Assembly: GCF_003336705.1 (NCBI RefSeq)
Contig: NZ_QMDL01000001.1
Span: 682,001 to 746,000, forward strand
Length of the DNA: 64,000 bases
DNA from: Marinobacter litoralis
GTDB taxonomy: Bacteria > Pseudomonadota > Gammaproteobacteria > Pseudomonadales > Oleiphilaceae
Direction of reading: 5' to 3'
Positions 58,161 to 64,000 of the stretch are shown one piece after another. The notes below the pieces were generated by a model. It made no database searches. It worked only from the letters and a program-made list of their open reading frames with translations, and was not told the DNA's origin. How positions within the stretch are numbered: the first letter of the stretch is position 1; every line of letters begins with the position of its first letter. A program made the position numbers and the translations under genes.

Positions 58161-59198
58161 ATGACACTGGCCCGCGTACAAGGTTTATCGCTGTTGTGTG
58201 TAGCGGCGTTTGTTCTGGCCGGGTGCCAGCTTGGCGGCGCGGGAGCTCAAGTTGCCGAGCGTGACGGTTATTTTACTTGGGTGGACGAGCAGGGGCGGGT
58301 ACGTTATACCCGTATTCCCGAGTCGGAGACATCTGAAAAAACTCCCCAAAAAGCCGAGTCCCAGGGCGCGGAAGACAAGGACCCATTCTTGGCCAGCACG
58401 CCTCCCAGCGACGATGATTTTACCGCTGAAAACTATCCGGATGGTGAAGCGCTTGCGGACAGAGGTTTTGTTCGTGATGGCCAGAGACAGCCGTATTTCA
58501 CGTGGCTTGATGCCGAAGGCAATGTTCGTGTCAGCTATTACACGCCTGATTTTAATGACCGAAACACAGGTTCGCGGGCCAGCCCGATCAACCTAACCCC
58601 TGCCTCTGTGCACCTGCCATCGCAATCCGTGGGCGAAGTGGAGCCCGTGGAGGGTTACGATCCCAATGCTTTTGCGATCTTGGGCATTGAGCAAAAGTCG
58701 ACCAGTGAATTTGGCGAGTTTGTTGAGTACTGCTGTAAAAGCTTGGCAAGCAAGGATTTTCAGAACTGGGTAGAGGGGAATGAATTTGGTGTGCAGATGA
58801 ATGACAATTCACCTCGCCATCGGTTTAGTTCTGGTGAGTCCCCTTTTCAGTTAATTGCCTTGCCGTCGTCGGTGGCGAACTCGGGATTTGTTATGCGTCT
58901 TCGTGCCTATGATCATCACGGTGTTTTTGTCCCGAGCCTGGCGTTCCTTGACCGGGAATTTCAGGTGGTGAGAGTGGTCACAGACCTAGTGATGGACTAT
59001 ACGCCCGAGAACTGGCACCGCCGAGGGTATCTTGAAGCTTGGGTCCCGGCTTTCCCGGGCCAAGGTGAGCGGTGGCTTGTCATCTATACGCGGTCACAGG
59101 ACCTGAAAGCGCAGACGGTCATCACCACCGATTCGGGCCCCCAAGCCATTCCCCATACTGAAAAAGGCGAACTGGGTATCGCAACCTTTGAGCCGTAA
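58161..59198 (+). CDS. Lipoprotein with two DUF4124-like repeats and a MalM-like C-terminus
   Basis: A 345-residue lipoprotein with lipobox LAGC at 19-22; position +2 is Gln, so outer-membrane sorting is expected. Two copies of a short motif follow, YFTWVDEQGRVR from residue 37 and YFTWLDAEGNVR from residue 112. The C-terminal part (about 220-345, FQLIALPSS and VFVPSLAFLD) resembles the MalM periplasmic family. The ATG at 58161 has GGAG 7 bases upstream; a TTG two codons earlier is less likely. It closes the operon 20 bases after the FadL-like gene. Function unknown. Confidence 0.7.
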   Translation: MTLARVQGLSLLCVAAFVLAGCQLGGAGAQVAERDGYFTWVDEQGRVRYTRIPESETSEKTPQKAESQGAEDKDPFLASTPPSDDDFTAENYPDGEALADRGFVRDGQRQPYFTWLDAEGNVRVSYYTPDFNDRNTGSRASPINLTPASVHLPSQSVGEVEPVEGYDPNAFAILGIEQKSTSEFGEFVEYCCKSLASKDFQNWVEGNEFGVQMNDNSPRHRFSSGESPFQLIALPSSVANSGFVMRLRAYDHHGVFVPSLAFLDREFQVVRVVTDLVMDYTPENWHRRGYLEAWVPAFPGQGERWLVIYTRSQDLKAQTVITTDSGPQAIPHTEKGELGIATFEP

Positions 59199-59205
59199 GT
59201 CCCGG

Positions 59206-60240
59206 TTAGTCTTCAGGGGCATCCAGATTCAGCCATTGTTGTGATAACCAGTAATAGCTGCCGTTGCCTGCCGGGTGGGTACAGTTGTAGCGGAAGCGGC
59301 GGGCGTTCAAGGCCTTTGGTGCTTGGACTGTGACGGTATCCCCGCTTACGTTGAAATCAATCCGGCCCAGCCCGGAAGCAAAACAGGTGAGGCGGGACGC
59401 CGATAGAGGGGCTTCCAGCTTCAACGTTAACGACGGTGGGTTATTGGATACAACGCCATCCGGTAGGCGGCTGGCGTCAACAGGAAACGCCTTGCTCAGC
59501 AGCTTGTCTTTTAAACTGCCCAGTTGTCCGTAGGCATTGGCCATTGGGAAACGGGGGAGTCTCGTGCCATGGGACTGGCGCCCTATGGCACCGGATTGCT
59601 GACCAAAACCCAGCCAACCTCGCTCGCTCAGCTTCTGTTCGAGCGATTCGTCATATTCTCCATAAGGGTAGGCGAACAGGCGCTCGGTGGTTCCCAACTG
59701 TTTTTCCAAGATGCGCTGGGCGTCGTCGAGGCTGCGGTTAGCTCGCTTGTGCCAATCTGCTTCAGCTTCACCGGGCCTGCGTGCCAGATGTCCATGATCG
59801 GCGCTGTGGTTGGCAATGGTTACCCAGTCTTTGCTGCTCAGTCTTTTTAACTCGGCCCAGTCCATATAGCCCTGGCCACCTACCGCATTGGTGTTTACGA
59901 AGATTGTGTAGGGCATCTTCTGTTGATCCAGAATCGGAGCAGCAACGTTGTAAACCGATTCATAGGCATCATCAAACGTAATAGCGACTTGATTGGTTGC
60001 TGGCGCGTCACCGGCGAGCGCTTGGCGAGTTGCGGGCCCCAGTGGAACCACTTTTAACCCCAGATCGGAGATCATTTGCAATTGCGCTTCGAAAAGAGAG
60101 CGTGATGTGCTGGTCGCCGGCGGCGTGCTGTCGGCCACATGGTGATATTGCAATACCACCAAGTCGGCCTGGGCGGTGCAAGAAAAGGCCATCATCAAGG
60201 ACAGAGCGGGCAGAGCGAACAGTTTTCTGAAATTGATCAT
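59206..60240 (-). CDS. Secreted polysaccharide deacetylase (NodB domain)
   Basis: A 344-residue protein with a signal peptide (cleavage near AQAD) and a NodB domain: catalytic Asp90 and metal Asp91 in ITFDDAYES, metal His145 and His149 in NHSADH. The C-terminal 100 residues form a separate beta-rich part. It resembles periplasmic deacetylases such as the PgaB N-domain, but no pga genes are near. It probably removes acetyl groups from an N-acetylated glycan in the periplasm. It is convergent with the lipoprotein gene. Confidence 0.82.
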   Translation of the reverse strand: MINFRKLFALPALSLMMAFSCTAQADLVVLQYHHVADSTPPATSTSRSLFEAQLQMISDLGLKVVPLGPATRQALAGDAPATNQVAITFDDAYESVYNVAAPILDQQKMPYTIFVNTNAVGGQGYMDWAELKRLSSKDWVTIANHSADHGHLARRPGEAEADWHKRANRSLDDAQRILEKQLGTTERLFAYPYGEYDESLEQKLSERGWLGFGQQSGAIGRQSHGTRLPRFPMANAYGQLGSLKDKLLSKAFPVDASRLPDGVVSNNPPSLTLKLEAPLSASRLTCFASGLGRIDFNVSGDTVTVQAPKALNARRFRYNCTHPAGNGSYYWLSQQWLNLDAPED

Positions 60241-60274
60241 GAGCAGGGCATTCCAGTTGACGCGGGATGGTACG

Positions 60275-60931
60275 TTACGAATAGTGCGCTTTGAGAACCG
60301 CGAAAGCCTCGTTCAGGTGCTGCACTTCTACGGTGCTGCCACCGCGATCGGGGTGTGCTTTCATCATCAGCTGTCTGAATCGACGCTTTGCTGTGTCGAA
60401 CGTTGGAGGTAGTGACTCAAATCCAAGAACTTCAGCAGCTGAAATAACGGATGCGCTATTCGGTTTCTGCACTATTGTACCTGCCCAAAAACGATCCATC
60501 ATGTCACTGATTGCGGTGTTGGACAGATAGTACTGCTCCAAATCCATATAAAACTCCCGAAGTGCATCCTTTGGCCCCGGGAGGGATGTGCCACTTACTG
60601 AATCTGTCGGAAACAGGCGAATTTGAAGAGGCGATAGGTGAATGCTTTCACCACCGGCCAATAACTCATCGCTGAGACGGTGCAGCGCGTGAAACAGTAG
60701 GAAGTGTATGGGGTAAAGTTGCTCGGTCCGGGAAAAATCTATCGGCCCGATTAACTCCCAGCGGTCACTTTGAAGCGCTTTGATCAGAGCCAGCTCGGTG
60801 AGCCCTGACGGGCCCGCCGCCCTTAACTCGTGCTCAGCGGCCACGATAAGGTGTTCAATCTGCTTATGTAACCAGCTCAATTCTTCGCGGGTGTTCCTGC
60901 CTGTTGGGCGGGATGTATGGTCAGTTGTCAT
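60275..60931 (-). CDS. DnaJ-related protein with C-terminal J domain
   Basis: A 218-residue protein of the DNA-J-related type. The N-terminal 155 residues form a helical domain, and the C-terminus carries a J domain with HPD in MKAHPDRGG. J domains stimulate the ATPase of DnaK-type chaperones; the partner and client are unknown. It lies 34 bases upstream of the deacetylase on the same strand and may be co-transcribed with it. No membrane segment is seen. Confidence 0.82.
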   Translation of the reverse strand: MTTDHTSRPTGRNTREELSWLHKQIEHLIVAAEHELRAAGPSGLTELALIKALQSDRWELIGPIDFSRTEQLYPIHFLLFHALHRLSDELLAGGESIHLSPLQIRLFPTDSVSGTSLPGPKDALREFYMDLEQYYLSNTAISDMMDRFWAGTIVQKPNSASVISAAEVLGFESLPPTFDTAKRRFRQLMMKAHPDRGGSTVEVQHLNEAFAVLKAHYS

Positions 60932-60955
60932 GCACGAATGGTATGCGAGTCAGTC

Positions 60956-61603
60956 TTAGCTTGGAAGGGCCGCCAGCGCCGGTAGTCCGCCCAGAAACAG
61001 GTCGGTCGAGAACTTGGCGGCACGTTCGGCTTCATCGTGAATACCGTTAGGGCAGGAACGAGCCTTCCGTGCGACCAGCAGGCTCATATCGTAAGCAACA
61101 CCAAAAAACGTGGCGCACAGATATTCCGGGTCAGTTTCAGGCAGCAATCCGCGTTCTATTGCGGTACGAACGTCCTGTTCCAGCGACAGAAGGGTCAGGC
61201 CGAGGATGTCAGAGCCAAAAAGATTTCTCAGCGCCCGCTGGTTCTGATGGGCCAGTTCGTAGATTACGGGGTCTTTTGCGGTTGCCCGATAAAGCGCGTG
61301 ATAAGTGGAGAAAATCAGTTCTTTTGTCGAGGACGCCGCATTTCTTCGGCTGGATATGTCATCGTTGAGAGAGGAGAGAAAATCGGTCAGTAGAGCGGCA
61401 AAGATGTCTTGCTTACTGGAAAAGTAATTGTAGAAGGTGCCCGAAGCCAGATTCGTCTTACGTACGATGTCGCGAATGGATGTGTTGTCGTAGCCGTTTT
61501 CCTGAAAGCAATCTCTAGCTGCTTCGAGGATGGCCCGACGGTTACGCCGCCGGTTTAATGCGCGTTTACCCGTAGTTTCCGGTTTCGAATTCAACATATC
61601 CAT
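60956..61603 (-). CDS. TetR-family transcriptional regulator
   Basis: An N-terminal TetR helix-turn-helix (about 15-60, RAILEAARDCFQENGYDNTS with ASGTFYNYF) and a C-terminal ligand domain. The frame is open to 61726, past the ttcA start, so a later start is needed. I chose the ATG at 61603 (215 residues), which has an AGGA-type ribosome site; ATGs at 61633 and 61597 are alternatives. It is divergent from ttcA and 24 bases upstream of the DnaJ-related gene, so it may lead that operon. Target unknown. Confidence 0.75.
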   Translation of the reverse strand: MDMLNSKPETTGKRALNRRRNRRAILEAARDCFQENGYDNTSIRDIVRKTNLASGTFYNYFSSKQDIFAALLTDFLSSLNDDISSRRNAASSTKELIFSTYHALYRATAKDPVIYELAHQNQRALRNLFGSDILGLTLLSLEQDVRTAIERGLLPETDPEYLCATFFGVAYDMSLLVARKARSCPNGIHDEAERAAKFSTDLFLGGLPALAALPS

Positions 61604-61636
61604 GTTGCTGTCCTGTCCCTGAATGTTTGTCATGCG

Positions 61637-61642
61637 TATAAT
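61637..61642 (+). promoter_or_regulatory. -10 box of ttcA
   Basis: A perfect TATAAT 33 bases before the ttcA ATG, without a clear -35 box. It lies in the short ttcA/TetR intergenic stretch. Confidence 0.45.
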
Positions 61643-61675
61643 TCCGGGCTCACTTACCTCGTGAGCGTATAACTG

Positions 61676-62587
61676 ATGTCTGAAGCAATGTCTGCAATAT
61701 CTGAGTCCCAACCTGTTTCTGAGCAAGAGCGCCTCCGCAAGGTGGAGCTAAATAAACTCCAGAAGCGCTTGCGCCGAGAGGTCGGGCAGGCAATTGCTCA
61801 GTACTCGATGATTGAGGCCGGCGACAAGGTTATGTGTTGCTTGTCCGGGGGCAAGGATTCCTACGCGATGTTGGATATACTGCTCAATCTCCAGAAGAGC
61901 GCTCCGGTCGACTTCGAAATCATTGCCGTTAACCTCGACCAAAAGCAGCCCGGCTTTCCGGAGGAGGTGCTCCCTGCCTATTTGGATGCGCTTGGTGTCG
62001 AGTACCACATCATTGAGAAAGACACCTATAGCATTGTTAAGGAAAAAGTCCCGGAAGGGAAGACCACTTGCGGATTGTGTTCGCGCCTGCGTCGCGGAAT
62101 TCTCTATAACTTTGCGGAAGAGCATGGGGTCACCAAGATAGCGCTTGGTCATCACCGGGACGATATGCTGGAAACCTTGTTTCTGAATATGTTCTACGGT
62201 GGCAAGTTAAAGTCGATGCCACCTGTTCTTCATAGTGATGATGGCCGTAATACCGTGATCAGACCTTTGGCTTTTTGCCGGGAAAAGGACATTGCGCGGT
62301 ACGGTGAACTCCGCGAATACCCCATCATTCCCTGTAATCTGTGCGGCTCTCAGGAGAATCTGCAGCGTCAGGTCATCAAAGATATGTTACAGACTTGGGA
62401 CAAGCAGCACCCGGGGCGTCTCGAAACCATGTTCCGTGCGATGTGCAATGTTGAACCTTCTCATCTTGCTGACCCGAATCTGTATGATTTTAAGGAAGGA
62501 AAGCGCTTGGGGGGTAAGCGTCAGGCTGTGGTGCAGAATGCCGAGCCCGAGCAAGACTTTGGCCGGTTGGATGTGTTGAATCTCTAG
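61676..62587 (+). CDS. ttcA: tRNA 2-thiocytidine synthase TtcA
   Basis: TtcA thiolates cytidine 32 of several tRNAs using ATP and an Fe-S cluster. The 303-residue protein has the PP-loop SGGKDS, the CGLC pair and a further Cys in CNLCGSQ, as in E. coli TtcA. A second in-frame ATG four codons in is possible. It ends 3 bases from the convergent DsbD_2-like gene. In several gammaproteobacteria ttcA lies close to oxygen-regulation genes, which fits its place beside cco genes. Confidence 0.93.
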   Translation: MSEAMSAISESQPVSEQERLRKVELNKLQKRLRREVGQAIAQYSMIEAGDKVMCCLSGGKDSYAMLDILLNLQKSAPVDFEIIAVNLDQKQPGFPEEVLPAYLDALGVEYHIIEKDTYSIVKEKVPEGKTTCGLCSRLRRGILYNFAEEHGVTKIALGHHRDDMLETLFLNMFYGGKLKSMPPVLHSDDGRNTVIRPLAFCREKDIARYGELREYPIIPCNLCGSQENLQRQVIKDMLQTWDKQHPGRLETMFRAMCNVEPSHLADPNLYDFKEGKRLGGKRQAVVQNAEPEQDFGRLDVLNL

Positions 62588-62590
62588 TCG

Positions 62591-63280
62591 TTAGAGGTTC
62601 AATAGCGCTTGAATGGGCAGCGTCCATAATCCAAACAGGATCAGCAGAATTCCGCTAATCTTGCGTACGCCTTGATGGCTCTTAATGCTGCGGATCCATT
62701 GCGCTGCGTACCCCGTTGCCAGCATTGAGGGCAGGGTGCCCAAACCAAAAAAGAACATGGTTAGTGCGGCGCTAGGTACGGTGGGCTGAAGAGCCGCCCA
62801 GCCGAGCGTGCTGTACACCAAGCCGCAGGGTAGCCAGCCCCATAAAGAGCCCAGCGCCAATGCTTGCCCGGCGTTATTAACCGGAAGAAACCGTTTGGTG
62901 AGGGGTGACAGGGTGCGCCAAACGGGCGCGCCCGCTCGTTCGATGTAGCGAATCCCTTGCCACCATTGCCCCATCGATAGCCCCATGAATATCAGCAGTA
63001 CCCCGGCGAGCGTCATGAGTAGTAGCCCTGCCCAAGCCCATTGGCCGGCAGCTTGGGTGCTGAGCAATGCTACGCCCGCCGCAATCAGAGAGTAGCTACC
63101 GATTCGGCCGAAGTTGAACGCCAGCAATAGAAGTGTTTGCCGAAACCTGAAGCCTCGCCCGACCGGCAACGCCATCGAGAGAGAAGCACTGATACCTCCG
63201 CACATACCCAAACAATGGGTACTGCCAAGAAGACCAATAGCAAAAGCGCTTGAATAACTGAGGTAAAGTTCCGGATGCAT
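62591..63280 (-). CDS. DsbD_2/SafE-type membrane protein of the cco cluster
   Basis: A 229-residue protein with six membrane segments, starting with GLLGSTHCLGMCGGI (a CLGMC Cys pair in the first helix) and containing LWGWLPCGLVYS, the family pattern of 'sulfite exporter TauE/SafE, DsbD_2' proteins. Such genes follow ccoS in many proteobacteria and are thought to aid metal or redox steps in cbb3 oxidase assembly. It starts 8 bases after ccoS. Confidence 0.85.
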   Translation of the reverse strand: MHPELYLSYSSAFAIGLLGSTHCLGMCGGISASLSMALPVGRGFRFRQTLLLLAFNFGRIGSYSLIAAGVALLSTQAAGQWAWAGLLLMTLAGVLLIFMGLSMGQWWQGIRYIERAGAPVWRTLSPLTKRFLPVNNAGQALALGSLWGWLPCGLVYSTLGWAALQPTVPSAALTMFFFGLGTLPSMLATGYAAQWIRSIKSHQGVRKISGILLILFGLWTLPIQALLNL

Positions 63281-63288
63281 GAATCGAG

Positions 63289-63525
63289 TCAGTCGGGGCG
63301 CTTGGTTGTTTTGTCCGGCTCGCTCTCGGTTTGATTATCTTTCGAGGAAGGTTTTGAAGGGCGGGCCTCTGTAGGAATCATATCTTTGTCGTCGTCGTGC
63401 AGAATTCGGTGAGCCGGTCCGTCGAGGTCGTCATATTGGCCGCTCTTCACCGCCCACGAAAATAGAAGGATGCCTAGGGCTACCAGCATCAACATCAGGG
63501 GAATCAGAAGCATGACAATGTTCAT
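63289..63525 (-). CDS. ccoS: cbb3-type cytochrome oxidase assembly protein CcoS
   Basis: A 78-residue protein with one membrane helix (about 2-27) followed by the CcoS pattern WAVKSGQYDDLDGPAHRIL and a charged tail. CcoS is needed to insert heme and copper in the cbb3 oxidase. It lies 9 bases after ccoI and 8 bases before the DsbD_2-like gene, so the three form an operon. Confidence 0.9.
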   Translation of the reverse strand: MNIVMLLIPLMLMLVALGILLFSWAVKSGQYDDLDGPAHRILHDDDKDMIPTEARPSKPSSKDNQTESEPDKTTKRPD

Positions 63526-63534
63526 TGTAAACTC

Positions 63535-64000
63535 CTAAGTGGTACGTCGAGCCCTGCTAAGACGAAGAGCATTAAGAACGACGATGAGTGAGCTTAGGGA
63601 CATGCCAATCGCGGCAAGCCATGGAGGCACGAGCCCTGCCGCAGCCAAAGGCAGCACAGACACGTTATAGCCGAACGCCCAAATCATGTTTTGGCGAATG
63701 ATATGGCGAGTCTTCTGGCTTGTATGGATGGCCTCAACGAGTTGATAAAGCTGACCGTTTAGCAAAACAGCATCGGCTTTCAGCTGGGTTAGGTCAGCCG
63801 CGGTGCCCATAGCGACCGAGATGCCGGCACCGGCCATTGAGGGCAAGTCATTCAAACCGTCTCCGACCATCATAACACGGTGGCCTTCCTGACTCAGCTT
63901 ATCCAATACCTCGAGTTTTTGTTCCGGCGATGCCTCGCCGATGGCACGTGAAATCCCGAGTTCCGATGCGACATGCTGAACATGGCCGGATCGATCGCCG
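63535..64000 (-). CDS. ccoI: Copper-transporting P-type ATPase CcoI (C-terminal part)
   Basis: Only the last 154 codons are in the window; the gene continues past the right edge. The visible part holds the hinge motif MVGDGLNDLPSMAGAG (GDGxND), a conserved Ala-Met-Gly and the last two membrane segments with WAFGYNVSVLPLAAAG. These identify a P1B-type ATPase, and the adjoining ccoS makes it CcoI, which supplies copper to the cbb3 oxidase. The phosphorylation site and metal-binding domain lie outside. Confidence 0.88.
   Translation of the reverse strand, partial: GDRSGHVQHVASELGISRAIGEASPEQKLEVLDKLSQEGHRVMMVGDGLNDLPSMAGAGISVAMGTAADLTQLKADAVLLNGQLYQLVEAIHTSQKTRHIIRQNMIWAFGYNVSVLPLAAAGLVPPWLAAIGMSLSSLIVVLNALRLSRARRTT

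Noticed and set aside
1..64000. Search for mobile elements, CRISPR arrays, rRNA genes and prophage
   Set aside because: No transposase or integrase gene, no regular short repeats with spacers, no rRNA-like stretch, and tRNA genes carry no adjacent attachment-site duplication that I could see.

Overview
The window looks like a core chromosome segment of a marine gammaproteobacterium, most likely Marinobacter or a close relative. Two long gene blocks follow the order known from Pseudomonas (rluC to tmk; lpxH-ppiB-glnS-cysS ... folD-tRNAs-tig-clpP-clpX-lon-hupB-ppiD). Other markers fit: malate synthase G, a fpr/LysR (finR-like) pair, an Entner-Doudoroff cluster with hexR, class I phaC, miaE and cco genes. 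I see no rRNA, insertion sequence, prophage, integron or CRISPR array. Species assignment is inference from gene content only.

Layout. 1-12500: translation and fatty-acid block (rluC, HAD phosphatase, sppA, maf, yceD, rpmF, plsX, fabD, fabG, acpP, fabF, pabC, mltG, tmk), ending in an AraC-type regulator where Pseudomonas carries holB. 12500-19900: putP, acnB, miaE and the divergent finR/fpr pair. 19900-27300: envelope genes, namely a membrane glycerophosphodiesterase coupled to an LTA-synthase-like sulfatase, a secreted protein with a lysozyme-like motif, and a large MscS-type channel. 27300-35800: lpxH, ppiB, glnS, cysS, glcB, folD and a four-tRNA cluster (Pro, Arg, His, Leu). 35990-44600: proteostasis block tig, clpP, clpX, lon, hupB, ppiD. 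44600-51900: central carbon block with hexR divergent from zwf-pgl-eda, and pyk divergent from edd. 52000-54340: a Fe-S uracil-DNA glycosylase and phaC. 54610-59200: a four-gene envelope operon of unknown function (C39 peptidase, small outer-membrane barrel, FadL-like barrel, lipoprotein with two DUF4124-like repeats and a MalM-like C-terminus). 59200-64000: polysaccharide deacetylase, DnaJ-related protein, TetR regulator, ttcA, and the tail of a cco maturation operon (DsbD_2-like protein, ccoS, partial ccoI).

How it works together. The first block couples ribosome maturation and membrane lipid supply. Its yceD promoter and the tRNA promoter both have consensus boxes followed by a GC-rich discriminator, as expected for growth-rate control. 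The yceD promoter is so close to the ATG that the message should be nearly leaderless. The carbon block feeds glucose-6-phosphate through the Entner-Doudoroff route to pyruvate, while acnB and glcB serve the TCA and glyoxylate routes. The best candidate for an undescribed system is the 54610-59198 operon: it has the parts of an outer-membrane export or uptake machine with its own protease, but no recognisable substrate gene. Secondary candidates are the lysozyme-like secreted protein and the sulfatase/phosphodiesterase pair.
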